Assembly (NCBI RefSeq): GCF_905147045.1
Contig: NC_065895.1
Span: forward strand, 12,467,001 to 12,531,000
DNA from: Nymphalis io
Taxonomy: Eukaryota; Arthropoda; Insecta; Lepidoptera; Nymphalidae
DNA length: 64,000 nt
Direction of reading: 5' to 3'
Shown: positions 1 through 12,963 of the stretch, piece after piece
Layout of the letters: each line of letters begins with the position of its first letter
How positions within the stretch are numbered: the stretch's first letter is position 1
The notes under the pieces: model-generated
What the model saw: only the letters and a program-made list of their open reading frames with translations
Databases searched by the model: none
What the model was told of the DNA's origin: nothing
Made by a program: the position numbers and the translations under genes

Positions 1-1075
1 CTTATGAAAGTATTAATTATTAACACGTAAATATTAACCTATGATAAAACCACCTAATAACGATACCAGTAATATTTGTTAATTTAAAAATAAATCCAAC
101 GACTCTTGATTAAAAAATCTTAAGCATATATTCTAATAATCATAAGAAATTATGAAACAATAAACAAATTAATTTAACAAAACCGCTTATTTAAAATATT
201 TTTATATAAAATGTATCACCAGTTCGATAAGCCGTATTTAATATCATTTGATTGACATTGGCAATGATATTGAAATAGGCACCTTGACTTCGTGAATCGT
301 GTGTGCGATATGTGCAACAGAAGTATGTATAAAATTAAAAATATAAAACTAACTTATTGTTTTTCTAGTCGTGTAAGAGCAGTATCACTTGGCTTTCAAG
401 CATAATGCATTTCATTTAAATTATATAACATTTTCTCTTTTCGCAGGACGAGTATTAAAAAACAAATGTTTATGGTGGCGGTTTTAAGGGTGACCATACC
501 TTTTTTAAACTATTTCATTGTACGTATATGTAATGTAAATCCCGATGAAGAATACTTTCTTGTAAGTCCGACATTTGAAGTTCTGATATGCCCTAAATTA
601 GTTATAAATGACATTTTCAAAGTCACTCTAAGCCTACACTTATAAAAATAATTAAATTTTTATACCACATTGAGTATAATGCTAACCATTATTATTATTA
701 TTATTATTATAACGGCCTTACTTATAAACGATATTTTTTAAGCCTAGTTATTTAGCGGTGCTTTGTTTTATTGCTTTCAGTCAACATTGATTTGTAAAAA
801 AGTCATGTAACCCGATCGTAAACCATCCAGAGCCCACCTTCACCCACTTTAACACAAACAAAAACAATCATCAAAATCGGTGAGGCCGTTTAGGAGTTTA
901 ATTAGTGACAGACACACATACAAAAACAGTTATATATAAAAAAGATTCATAAAGGCAAGTTACAAGTCGATACCATTTAATAAAATGTTTAAGTACTTGG
1001 AAATTCCAATGGTACTATTAAATCTATTTTTCGATTATATTTTATCTCCCTTTATATGTCTTATCTGACAACATC

Positions 1076-1256
1076 TATACTAATGTAATGCGAAATAAAC
1101 TCTGTCTATCTGTTACGCTTTCACGGCTAAGCCTCTGAACCAAATTTTATGAAATTTGGTACGAAGCCAGATTGAACCCTAATGAATAATAAAGTTAAAT
1201 AACTAACACCTGCATCCTCCCTCTCCTAACAAGCGGGTAAAACTGGGTCGAAAACT
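1076..1256 (+). repeat. Helitron-like or unclassified repeat (family G)
   Basis: CTATACTAATGTAATGCGAAA, of which TAATGCGAA is the core, then CTGTTACGCTTTCACGGC and ATGAAATTTGGTACGA. The same motif series recurs at 34690-34880, 39380-39480, 54590-54760 and 60690-60860. A TC start and CTAG-type end would fit a Helitron, but I cannot confirm it. Confidence 0.45.
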
Positions 1257-2260
1257 CTAATTAAAGAAAAAAAAACCTAGTTAACCTTATTTGTGTAGAT
1301 CTTTATAAAATACGTGACATTGGCAGAATGTTCTGTGTTCATTGACACAAATAAATTATAAACATAATGACATTAATAAACTCTGAGGAATGTATAGTGC
1401 GTACATATTAACTATGACAAATTAGTCTGTGTATGTAACAAAAAATTACGCACAGATTATAAAACTAGGCATTGTATGTGTTTTTTTTCCATTCTAATAA
1501 TAATTGAATAATAAATAAGGCAGTTCATTAAATTATCAAGGTAGAATTAAAATTGTTACTTATCAATCGACGACGCCAAATCAAGGAGGAAATAGTGTTA
1601 TCCTGATTGTCAATCTAACCATCGAAGCGGAATTAATTAGATAATTCGAATCGTTAACTCGTAGAAGCTTCTCGAATTTGATAGGGATATGTGATGTGCA
1701 TATGTATTATTAAAATAAAAAAAAATTGTTTAACAAATAACAACTTTAATAAGTTCATAATGTATCAATTGATGCTGACACTATCTCCTCTATCGTGTGT
1801 AATATATTATTTAAGCAATGACGTCAATCACTAATATAATATACTTCTAAAACTTGGGATTTTTTTTACTATTAAGGGTCTTTCATCAAAACTCTCCGGT
1901 GTTACCAACAATACTCAATTATAATTCATAAATTTTGATAATGTTAAAATACTCGTAAATTAGTTTAAGTATATTGCAAATTATGTCACTAATAATTCTT
2001 AAAATACCGGGTTTTTCCGAATCTAAGTTTTAATAGTAGCTTTTTATATTTGCAGGTACGAAAGAGCTGTTGTCAAAAAATAAATGACATATAAAATAAA
2101 AAAGGGGTAATAAATACATAAGGTAAAACAACATGTTGCTAAATATTTCAGAAAGATCAGAGCATAGCAACGTCGTTTGCAATTGTCTTTATGGGCAATT
2201 TTTTTTAATTTAAATAAAATGCATTTTTAATTTAATTTAGTTTAATTATAAAATTACAGT

Positions 2261-2421
2261 ACAGTAACAGCCTGTTAATGTCCCACTAGACTAAGCCCCC
2301 TCTCCCTTTTTGAGGACAAGGTTTGGAGCTTATTCCACCACGCTGCTTCAATGCGGGTTGGTATAATACAGGTGTGGCATAATTTCAATGAAATTAGACA
2401 CAAGCAGGTTTCCTCAAAATA
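2261..2421 (-). mobile_element. SINE family A, 5'-truncated, inverted
   Basis: The tail (GTAACAGCCTG) and part of the body are present in reverse orientation; the tRNA-like head is missing. It lies head to head with the copy at 2531-2827. Confidence 0.8.
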
Positions 2422-2530
2422 AGCATAAATGTACTTTATTCAAATAGACTGTTGCAAGTATTTTTACATCGTCATTTTACAAGATAATCTTGAATAATCT
2501 ATCACCTAAAACCGCGTGATAAAAATAAGT

Positions 2531-2827
2531 CGAGATGGCCCAGTGGTAAGAACGCGTGAATCTTAACTGATGATCGTGGGTTCAAACCCGGGCAAGCAAA
2601 TCTCTGAATTTTCATGTACTTAATTTCTGTTTATAATTCATCTCGTGCTTTTCGGTGAAGGAAAACATCGTGAGTAAACCTGCATGTGTCTAATTTCATC
2701 GAAATTCTGCCACATGTGTATTCCACCAACCCGTATTGGAGCAGCGTGGTGGAATAAGCTCCAAACCTTCTCCTCAAATAGGGAGAGGAGGCCTTAGCCC
2801 AGCAGTGCGACATTTACAGGATGTTAC
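2531..2827 (+). mobile_element. tRNA-derived SINE (family A), near full length
   Basis: The head has RNA polymerase III-type boxes: A box TGGCCCAGTGG and B box GGTTCAAACCC. A body with GTGTCTAATTTCATCG follows, then a tail with GCCCAGCAG and CATTTACAGG. This is a good reference copy for the family in this window. Confidence 0.88.
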
Positions 2828-4205
2828 TTTACTTACTTTAAAACCGCGAGAAACTTGGTAAATTTTCCAAAAATTAAATTACCTTACTACCTATGTTACT
2901 TAAATAAAATTAAAGGGGAAAACTCATTCTGGGCCCACCGTGTACATTTTCGACACTTTAGAAGAAATTTTCTCGTCTTATGTATTAATTTTGTTACCCA
3001 AACATGAATACGACACAATAACAAACAATAATTCGTATGAAAAAGGGTATTCATTTAATATTTTTTGAATGTCGTCAAATATTCTGTTGGTTAATGTTGC
3101 CAGAATTTAAATAACATTTTAAGTGTACATGATTTTCAATCGTTATAATTATTTATACCTAAAAACATCCGTAAAAGCGTTTAAAAAATTTATCATCAAA
3201 AGGGGGAAATTGGAGACGAAGCGGAGAAGAAGACAACTAAAATTTAAATATATTTAGTACAGCGTTTCATGAAATTAAACCCTTCTAAGCTTAAATGAGG
3301 GATTATTTGTATAGATATTAGTTATTTATCAAATTAAATACGTTAAAGTAATAAAGTTAAAACGCTAAAGTAATCCATATAAATATATATTCCAAAACTG
3401 CAGTTTATATATTAAGTTTAATTTAAAGTCATTAAAAAAACAATGATATATTAGATAATATTCAAATTTAGTAATGTATTTTAATAACCGCTAATTTTAA
3501 GTTGTTTTATTACTGTTAGTTGCATTTCTTATACATTAAATTATAGCACCAATTCAGGTGTGTTCCTTAATCATGCAGTCATGATCTTTGGTATCCAAGT
3601 TCTGAACTGTTCATGGAGTTTAATGGAATTTATTAGGTAGTTTGAATGAATACTATTAAGCTTGTGTTAAATAGTGATTCATTTATCATTTAAATAACTA
3701 TTTTGATGCTAATTAATATGTACCTTTCATTTTGGTTTAGGATTTTAGTAATTTTTTTTTTGGTAGATTCCGTAAATTAATAACCGATTAATACCCAAAT
3801 CTGCTTCGGTAGAATCTGTATTCTGAACCGGTGGTAGCGCTTGATGATGAATTAAAATATTTTGATTTGACTAAGCAACACGTCTGAAGTGACTTAGAAC
3901 GAGCATTCATTGGTTTATATGATATATCATAACTGTGTGGAATATATTTAAACCTACTTAAAAGGTTCCGCAAGATTTAATGTTTTATTTAATTTACAGC
4001 AGAAAGATGGACTTACATATGGCGGCCCATCTTACGGTGATTGACCTTTAATAATATTAATTTGCACTATGAAAAGTTTATACTCCCGTAAAGTGACATT
4101 CGTCAACCATGTATGCAAATAGGGCAACCTTTATCCTGCACCAAGAGTTCCGTATGTTCAAGTAACACTCGTATAATAACATCTCACAATGAACTTTATT
4201 TTTGC

Positions 4206-4325
4206 CGAGACGGCCCTGTGGTGAATTGAAACATCAGCATGCGTCAGTTAAAATTCTGCCACATGCGAATCCACTAACCCGCATTGGAACTGCGCGGTGG
4301 ATAAGTCAAAACCATCTCCTCATTT
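4206..4325 (+). mobile_element. SINE family A, internally deleted copy
   Basis: A diverged A-box region (GAGACGGCCCTGTGG) runs straight into the body (ATTCTGCCACATG, AACCCGCATTGGA), so the B-box region is deleted. Confidence 0.65.
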
Positions 4326-5025
4326 TCTTTTACTTTTGCAAACAACTAATTTCACAAACTCCATTTAAAACAGATTTTGTAAAGTCTTTCAACTACCATA
4401 ATATATATCAAACAGACTGACCTTCACTAAACATTTATTCCAGCTATAAGAAATACAAGAACAGGTTTAATATTTACGTTAATTAAAATCTACCCAATGG
4501 CAAGTTGATCTTCATTAAATAAGAACATTAGTTACATTGCAAGAAATATTTGCTACCAATTATATATTGTGAAAATGTTTTAAGCTAGTTGAACACCTTG
4601 ATCTACTTGCTTTGAAAGTTCAATAGCATAACGACTATATGGCTAACTGACTGTTTCATTAATTCAGCCTGATATGAAATGTTCAATACCTGTTCTAATT
4701 GGACGCGTACTAGATATGTCATTCGAAGTCCATTATAACATGTGTTATCGACTGAGTGAAAACCATTTTCTAATATGAATAACAGGTTTCAGCGCTATCA
4801 ATCAATGACACAATCAATTGCAATCATGTTCAAATTAAAAGAATCTTGACAACCGAAATACTAGACTTGACACGATCTGCTTTTACTGTTGCTTTTGAGC
4901 ATTTGATAGAAGTTCAAAGTTTAAGATGGAAATGCAAAGTTTTCGTCAAATATTCAATAATCATTATGGTCTAATTTTTACAAACACACACCCATACACT
5001 AGTGTAAGTAATATTGCTTCCCTAG

Positions 5026-5109
5026 TTCCAAAGCGATCACGAACCAAACTTCAAAATACCGGTGACGCTGTCGAGGCCATTTGGACCAACAGCAACAACA
5101 AAATCTTAA
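5026..5109 (+). CDS. Possible isolated terminal exon, unassigned
   Basis: A short GC-richer stretch follows a plausible acceptor (TTGCTTCCCTAG at 5014-5025) and reads open for 27 codons to TAA at 5107, ending PFGPTATTKS. An overlapping frame is also open to 5123, so the frame is ambiguous. No partner exon was found upstream. It could be a chance frame or a decayed exon. Confidence 0.18.
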   Translation, partial: FQSDHEPNFKIPVTLSRPFGPTATTKS

Positions 5110-5683
5110 GTATTTTTGCATAGAAAATTGTGGACAAATAAAAACTGTCATGGCGATTTTTATATTGCATACTTATTATCGTTTACATTTCAAATGTTAA
5201 ATGTACTTAATGCACCTACTTAATATGTAATAATTACTAAAGCTTTAGTTTGAAAGAGCTTCAATAATTATTATCCCTAGTAAGTTGTATTGGTTTTGTC
5301 TATTGCTCCACGAAGTTATCGGTTAATATACCCTTTGAATAAAATAATGACAATTGGTGAGAATTCGGATTTGCTATTTTGCAATGTAGGCGTTAGTATA
5401 AACAAATAAAAATATTATTCTTATAGGAGAAAATAATGCCTGCTCCATTATATTATTAAAAATTTATATTAATTTTATTGAACCATACAATATAAATGGA
5501 TGAGTTACAAAAATTGCAGTTATATAAATTTATGCAATGAAGAATTGGGACAGACGCAGGCGAAGAGCGTCACAGTTCGAAAAGTCAAAAGGCTTTTAAC
5601 TATTAAATTAAATTGTTACTTATTAAAAAAAAAAAACAATTTATTTTATTTAGGCTTTGTCAACCAAAGCCTAAATAAAATAA

Positions 5684-5790
5684 ATGTAACAGCCTGTGAA
5701 TGTCCCACTGCTGGGCTAAAGGCCTCTTCTCCTCAAAAAGAGGAGAGGAGGCCTTTAGCCCAGCAGTGGGACATTCACAGGCTGTTACAT
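5684..5790. repeat. Near-perfect 107-bp hairpin made of two inverted SINE tails
   Basis: Two 51-bp arms, with a single mismatch that I can see, enclose a five-A loop around 5737. Each arm is the 3' tail of the most common SINE here (CCCAGCAGTGGGACATTCAC). The thirteen-base string TCAACCAAAGCCT occurs at 5660-5672 and again at 5806-5818, as a target site duplication would. A CATTA repeat follows the right arm. Confidence 0.9.
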
Positions 5791-6365
5791 CATTACATCA
5801 TTACATCAACCAAAGCCTGTATTTATTTATAAACTAACATGGATATATTCAGTACCCTCTAGAGTTGATTAATTCAATCAATTTTGAATTTATATCAAAA
5901 AAAGTCAAACAAGTTAGGATTTACCTTCTGTTTAGATAAAAATATATCCAACAATTTTACTTTTCAAAAATATATTAGTGTTCTTATATTATTAAAAAAA
6001 AAAATTGCAAATATATTTCAAACTATATTTAATTACATAAAATATCTCGAATAAAATAAAATGAAAACTTACCTTTTTAAAAAAAATCAATTTATTATAA
6101 TGACATAAACCAAAATTTTGAAAGGCTTTTATTTAACCATCTATTACTGTCACAGTCAAATTCTTGCAATTGAATTTTCGCCATTTTCACTTGATGAATT
6201 TAAAATTTTGCACGCAATTGGTGCTGACGACAATACAATACATAAACTTAAGATACAAATATATAGCGACGAGAGATATCATTGGCTTGAATTTACTGAC
6301 TGAACCGAAAGTTGCAAATTTAAACCGGGTATATTTAAAATTAATACGCGGTTGAGTTTTCATGT

Positions 6366-6490
6366 TTATGATTCGTCACGTGCTCGGCGGAAAAGAATAC
6401 TACATGTATCAAATTTACTTTGTACCACTAACCCGCATTTTAGCGTCGTGGAATAAACTCCAAGCCTCATCAAGAGGTCTTTGCCCAACT
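6366..6490 (+). mobile_element. SINE family A, strongly diverged body
   Basis: Recognisable pieces are CGTGCTCGGCGG, CACTAACCCGCATT, GGAATAAACTCCAAGCC and GCCCAAC, in the order found in intact copies. Confidence 0.5.
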
Positions 6491-6794
6491 ATCAATTTAC
6501 TGACTGTATTACTAATATTTTACGCCAAAAAGTCCATTTATATATACAATCTTATTCATATTAAGTTCAATTTATTTTAATTTAAATAAAACGAAATATT
6601 TTATCATGAAACATAAATAACGTCATTCTATTATTATATATTCGAGACTAAGAAAACAAGTACATATAATATATTTCGTAACTATGTATGACAGACCACA
6701 AAGTACTAAGCACGTACAAAACAACCTCGACTTAACAATGAACAGGTACCGCGCGTATTTTATTTTAATTTATTCATTATAATAATAATAATAT

Positions 6795-7086
6795 CCTGGG
6801 ACATTTTTTCACATACGGCCATCTGATCCCAAATTATACGAGCTTAATTTGAGAGCTTGTACTATGGAAACCAGACAACTGATATACTACATATACTACT
6901 TTTATTTTGTAAATACATACTTATATAGATAATGACATCCAGACTCAGGACAACGTTCAGACACGTTCATACACACACACACAGACACGTTCATGCACAC
7001 AAATATCTGTCCTGGGTGGGGAATCGAACCCACAACCTTCGGCGTGAAAGGCAAGCATCCACCAACCACGCCAACCGGTTCGTCAT
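6795..7086 (-). mobile_element. tRNA-derived SINE (family B)
   Basis: The minus strand starts with a tRNA-like part: A box TGGCGTGGTTGG and B box GGTTCGATTCCC. A CA-rich stretch and a body with TATCAGTTGTCTGGTTTCC follow. A second copy is at 56601-56871. Confidence 0.78.
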
Positions 7087-9521
7087 TAATCTCTACGTCA
7101 TCGTCATTTAAACGCCAAACTTTCAATCAATTCAAATAACTATATAAAACAAAACTTAATTAGTTAATAGTAATTTAAATAAATTTTTAAACAATTTATT
7201 AAAAATTAAAAAAATTATAAAGTATACTGTCATTTCACTTACCTTTGAAGATTAAACAAATAAATATAAATAAAATGTTAATAACACACCTAAATAACAC
7301 ACACTTAATATTATCTTATATTGCTAATTTCTATTATTTAAAAAACACAAGATAAAAAATTTAGAAATGGCACGTTTACTAAATATAATAAATAAATAAA
7401 TATTGCTAGATGATCGAGTCTGAACGCGCGTGTCTTACTGACACACACGATACCTTTGATAAGAAACCTTCAACATCATGACAAATTGTTACTCGTTAAA
7501 GTGGAACAACTTAAGAGGTTGCCTGCTTTTTAGAGGTCACTATAGGAATCTGACTACATTTTTTATCGTTTAAAATTACATACACAATTTAATATGATTT
7601 ATAGATACTTTTGAATTACAAAATAATTCCTTAATTATAAATTCCAAAGTGTGTGTTGTTTGTTTGTTATGCTTCCACGTCTTAACTCAAACGATTATCA
7701 TGAAATTATGTAAAAGTTGTCACTTATCGAGGGTACAGAAAATAACCTATGTAGGTATATATAACATCTTCCAGCTATCAAAGCTAACAATAAAACTAAT
7801 TAACAATCAATTATATTTTTATGTATAATCATCATAATTTAATTGACTAAAATCTTTTAAGATAATTGAATAAATTCTCACTCTCAGGTTTGTAACTTTG
7901 CTATAATATTAAAAAAGGTAAATCTATTTAACATTAAAATTAATATTGTGATAAATAATCGTTCATTCGATTCATTATATGAACTTGTTTAATTTTTAAT
8001 ACATGCAACAATTAATAATTAGAAAGAATACGCATTAACTCTTTCGAACTTATAACAAAATGTATATATTTATTTTCCTCCTCCCTTATCACTGGGATAT
8101 CGCTTGACCAATCAACGACGAGATGTTTCGCGCCATCTTCAGATCAGAAACTTCTTAACCGCGCGGCGGCGGTAGCGGAATAAAATATATGTGAAAATTC
8201 AGTAATAAGCAAAGTAGCTCCCTAACATTTAGAAATTTCAAAGTTAATGGTTGAGTGATTGCGAAATAGTAACAATTCGGGTCTGGTTTCATTACAAACA
8301 CAACTCGTACAATAGTAACTGATATTCGGCATTTACAAAACTAAATTTTATTTTTAGCGGTCGGTGGAATCCCACCCAAGGTTTTACCAAGGGAGATTTC
8401 CCCATCAGTACTAATTAACCTTTTATAGTTAGATTATAATTATGAACGTCCACAAATTTTGTTGTAGGTTTCTTTAATGTTGTATTATTAATTTACACTG
8501 ATTCAATGTTATGATTGTTATTTTTTTTATTGTTGTCTCATTAACCAGTAACCTATTTATTAATTCAATTGGGTACGTGTATCAAGGGTTGCCCGAAGCA
8601 GATCATATGCTATAATTATTTATATTTCTGTTCAGTAAAGATTATAAATCTAAAGAATTTAAATAGTTTATTTCGAAACGCTAAGGAAAAATATATTTAA
8701 ATTAATATTCATAGCATAAATATTTATTAATATTTCATTCGATAAATATAGAAAAATATATGTTTTGTAATCAATTTGTTATAAGGTGCATTCAGGCGAG
8801 ATAAATAACTTTAATTGTACTCGACGGAAATTAATTTGTAATTGAAATGGTAAAAAGAGTAACTATTAACTACTGTAATGGCGGTTTTTTATGGTAGAAT
8901 CTCCTTTCAGAGCCAGGTTTGTACATTCAAACAACTGTAAAATGGCGATTCAGTTCAAATGACAGAAGAAGCCTCCTTGAATAAAATATATTTAGATTTT
9001 TAGGTAGCTAACAAGGATTGTGAAGGCTAAACTGAATCGTTGTTCATAAAAATGTGTATATTATACCCTCCTAGGGATTTGCCAATCCCATTTATATATT
9101 GTATATCACATGTTATATTTATGAATATAAAATATTATGATACCAATGATGAAGAAAATCAATTTATTTTGTATTACAAATATCGTTTTATTGATAATTC
9201 AAATTAATAATAAAGAATATATATATATATATATATATATTCTTATTGTATATATATGTATATATATATACATTTAAAGCAATTAAATTTAATTTGACTA
9301 AAACAAAACATTATACAATAACAATTAACCTAATTACATCTCATTTATATCGTTATAAGCACTGTATAATTAATGACACAAAAACTTCTGTGATCAGAAA
9401 AACTTGTTTATAATAAACGCGAAATCTTAAATCTTAATACTGTTAGAAAATAATATATGTATTTATTTATTGTTTGAAAACAAAACTTTACCTAAGGTTA
9501 TTTATGTTCAATACAGCCCTG
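7087..9521. other. Gene-free AT-rich stretch
   Basis: Nothing coding is supported. A small GC-rich patch at about 8155-8175 (CGCGCGGCGGCGG) and a CCAATCA motif at about 8108 look promoter-like, but no gene follows. Confidence 0.5.
9217..9270. repeat. (AT)n microsatellite, two blocks
   Basis: Two alternating AT blocks separated by CTTATTG. Confidence 0.9.
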
Positions 9522-9665
9522 GAATTATGCCTAGGCCTACAAGGCACCGGGCTAGGGGCCCCGTCAGTCGAGGGAACTCACCGAGCCAAAAATAATATAA
9601 TTTTACTATAACCGTTTCGAATGTCAAAGTGGATAAGGGCAATAATAACATTGTTCTGAGTCCGG
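9522..9665 (+). repeat. Dispersed repeat family F, copy 1
   Basis: AAGGCACCGGGCTAGGGGCC, AAAATAATATAATTTTACT and GAATGTCAAAGTGG are shared in order with 13940-14080. Confidence 0.5.
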
Positions 9666-10179
9666 GCCTGGTTCAATACTTTCATTACCTAACAGAGTTT
9701 CGACCACAGCAGCTTGCAAACCTAACCGACTAGACTTCTAATGCTCTAAACCCAATACTATTCTAGCAATTCCCAATATCTTAAGAAATTAGAATACAAA
9801 TAATTTATAAGCAAAACTTTTTTTTATAAGTACCAGCCTGTTGAATGTCCCAATCCCTGCTGGAAAAATGACTCTAAAGAAGCATTGTCACCCGACACAA
9901 ATCGGGGTTTTATCTCAGCGCACGCACGGGATAAAATATAAACACAAGTTAGAGGCCTTCAGTTAAGGTCCACTGGGCCATTTACAGCGAAATATGGCAT
10001 GACTTTGTGTTGAGTGAACAATCTCGTATCTAAAAAAAAGAGTAATAGATGGAAAAAAGACATTCATATTCATATTCAGGTATAAATTATATAGGCCACG
10101 ATTTTTATGTCGGAATTCTGGAAATTTGATTATTACTATATTATTATTTGTAAAGAGGTTGTAGCTTACGCATTTTGCT

Positions 10180-10295
10180 AGAATGAAAAACTGATCAGTA
10201 ATTCTAACAAACAGTGTTCCGCTGTGATGGACAATGATACCAGAGTAATTACGAGCACAAGGGATACAACAAATCATGGTTGGCATCATATTGAC
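10180..10295 (-). mobile_element. Possible very old family C fragment
   Basis: ACAGTGTTCCGCTGTGATGG, GAGTAATTACGAGCACAAGG and CATGGTTGGCATCA resemble the inverted middle of family C. Confidence 0.35.
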
Positions 10296-10578
10296 GGTCC
10301 AAGGAATTTCTTAAGACTGCTTAGACTTTCAATGTCTATTGAACAGACTTTATAGTACAATGGTTAAAAAAAATAAAGTCTAAGATCACCTTAAATAATT
10401 CGGTTAACCAACTGACTTTGCTTTGCTGCTTTATAATTCAGTTCTATTTTATCATATATATAATTATATAATTCACTACAGTTATATTTTATCGGGTCAA
10501 ATAATATTATGAAATGCTCGGTTCATTGTAATAATTTCTAAATTCGCGGCACTAATATGTCTATCGAATATTAACCGG

Positions 10579-11339
10579 TTAACCTGGTTCAGTTGTCCGC
10601 GGTGCACCTTTAGAAGAAGCTGTTAAGGGTGGAGCTGGTTCACCTTCCAACTGCGTTAGAGCACATCGAACGGCAGATAACATTTCAGGCGTAGATTTTC
10701 TACCACGAGGTGCGTGGGGACGATGTTGTCTTGAAATGCGCTCGGTTGTTACGGTACCTTCTACCAATATATGAAGCTTTTAATAGCAAATAAGAAAACA
10801 ATATATATTCACAGTCTAGTCATACCTACAGCTATAACCTATTCCAATAAACAGCTTTGACATTGAAGTGATATGATATTTGTGTATATCTTGAATAATG
10901 TAGGTATGTTATTACTTATGAATTAGTGATAAAATGGCGTTTTAAATATGAGCGAAATTTTTATCGGAACTTTGGATATAAAATTGAAGTAGATATATAT
11001 GTGTCCTTAAGCGGAATAATATTTACCACCAAACAGTTACCATATATAATTACATAAAAGTTTTTGTCATTGTCATATCCCCTATAATTTGTTATCTAGT
11101 ATCAATAAGTGATTTTTATTAAGTCAGAGTTTATTAAGACGAGTGAAAAGCAACTTACGATTAACTCTTGGCCTTTCCCTATCCATTCTATCATCGAATT
11201 TCTCACAGCAGCTACAAAAATAGCACGGAATACCTGGAACACCACAACAAAGAGCTCCCCACATCCACTTGTTCAAAGTGGAACCAAATCGCGACCAGAC
11301 TGTAGGTCTATCATCATCGTATACGAAGTCGCGATTCAT
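10579..11339 (-). CDS. Unrecognised two-exon cysteine-rich small protein, about 120 aa
   Basis: I do not recognise this gene. Exon 1 runs 11339-11159, with ATG at 11339, and ends in a consensus donor (C|GTAAGT, phase 1). Exon 2 runs from 10760 (or 10757; two in-frame acceptors lie 3 nt apart, TAG and AAG) to the TAA at 10579. The product starts MNRDFVYDDDRPTVWSRFG and contains a short hydrophobic, cysteine-dense stretch at about residues 27-45 (WMWGALCC, then GIPCYFCSCC). A very basic middle follows (around RQHRPHAPRGRKS), then a Pro/Thr/Ser-rich tail. No signal peptide is seen. Cysteines beside a hydrophobic run could be palmitoylated, but that is inference. GC content is above the surroundings, which supports real coding. 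The exon 2 acceptor has a weak pyrimidine tract, and further 5' exons cannot be excluded. Confidence 0.6.
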
Positions 11340-12963
11340 GCTACGTATACCTACATTTTAAATACTGAACTATAACTTTTTCTTCATACACTCTACAGCT
11401 ATGTCTTAGTAGGACTCTAATTCTTTTTAATTACGTAATGTGACGTAAACATGATAAGGTTGTCAAGAAATTGTTTTGACTGTAGATGACATTAAATTAA
11501 GTAATACGTCATTAGCGTTATAGATACTCTTTGGTGTTAAAAGTCAAATTAATTTTCTCATTAGAAGTACAGTTATTGTAGAGGTAATGTAAATCGTAAT
11601 GTCAGAGCCCTATTATTTTATAAATGATCGTAAATATTTCATGTTTTTTTTATATTACTGGAAGGCAGGTACAGTTTTTCTGTTGTGTTGATTACGCATT
11701 GCATATATAAATATAATACTTTTTTTGTATTGATTAATAATCAATTTCATTTTAGGTCTAGTATGCTGAGATCAAAGCTATTTTAGGGTAGTATATCCCA
11801 ATCAAAGATATTTCTTTTTTAATAAATTTTAATAATGTAATTACTTTACATTTTTTTTAATTGTTAAATTGTACTTATCCCCATGCATGCATTCGTTACT
11901 TTTTTAATTTGTTTAAAATAGCAAATTTTATTTTTATAATATATTCAACCTATTATTTAATTATTACAACCATAGCGAATACTTATACATGAATCAAGTT
12001 TTTGTTCAGGTATCGATTATCTTTATATTTATCTCGGTGTTGTCTATGATTTGCTTTAGTAAAATAAACAAAATTTATAGACGAATAATAATTAAATGAA
12101 TTGTAATGACACTTAAATGTTGTTTCTCGAATCGAAGAAAAACGCAGTTCATTTGAGTGATGTTAGTATGGAAGCTATAAATGTTTCGTACTTCTAAGAA
12201 AGTAATGTGTAATGGAAATATTCTAAAAGCGCTTACTTTTTCTTGGATATATAGATGTTATTGATTTAAGATTATCGAATTATAGAAGTGGAAGAATCAG
12301 ACATAACACATTAGGTACTTAAGTTGTATGGAAATACTGATTATTTCAACCGGTCGAGGAACTCAAATTTCAAGTAATGGATACCTTCAAAAGATTGATG
12401 TTTTCTATCTTTCTGCAACGCTGATTTGACATTCAAAAGAAGAAGACAGCATTGTTTAACTAATCCTCAAACCAAAGCTTATAGAGTTTATGTATATATA
12501 AGCCATTAGTTTTGATGCTTTGATTTAAAATTATTTGACAAAAGCAACATAAATAAACTTCATATGTATAATATTGATACTATAAAGTTCAATTGAAGAA
12601 TGAAGAAAAATTGGTTAAAGGGTAATTTTTTAACAAATTAACACAATAATTATCTAGTTAATATAACGTCAATTTTTCTAACTTATGCACGAATTAACTG
12701 CCAACTTCCAGTTCGACAATGGCGTATCTAAACGTTTAATAAGTCACGCTCCTCAATCAGGAGACCTTGGCTGCTCACGAAGACATAATGACAAACCATC
12801 TTCATATACATTCATTAAAATATACAAGAAAAAACATCTCCTACCACCTCTACTCAGTACAACAATCATTGACGATCAGCCATTTGCAAAGCCAAGACGC
12901 CTACCGAATTCAATCTGTTCCATTTTTAAAAACCGCGCGTGTTAATTCATATTATTTTTCGAT
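11340..12963. other. Intergenic region between two divergent genes
   Basis: Separates the minus-strand cysteine-rich gene from the plus-strand SOD-like gene and should hold both promoters. 12685-12963 is less AT-rich and may be 5'UTR of the SOD-like gene. 12385-12480 resembles 21690-21770 (GACATTC, AAGACAGCATTGTTT), another dispersed repeat. Confidence 0.45.

Larger units (their letters stand above)
1..4870. other. Gene-free AT-rich stretch with SINE and repeat fragments
   Basis: I see no exon-like coding here. Besides the SINEs listed, 780-950 carries a piece with AAAATCGGTGAGGCCGTTTA and a short ATTATT repeat lies at about 688-708. The rest is unannotatable AT-rich DNA. Confidence 0.6.

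Noticed and set aside
2531..2610. Possible tRNA gene (A and B boxes)
   Set aside because: The boxes are the head of a SINE; the same head recurs with a SINE body and tail at several sites, and no proper cloverleaf was seen.
12685..12945. 86-codon open frame upstream of the SOD-like gene
   Set aside because: No link to the next exon, a competing frame over the same DNA, and a stop before the SOD start; better read as 5'UTR or intergenic.
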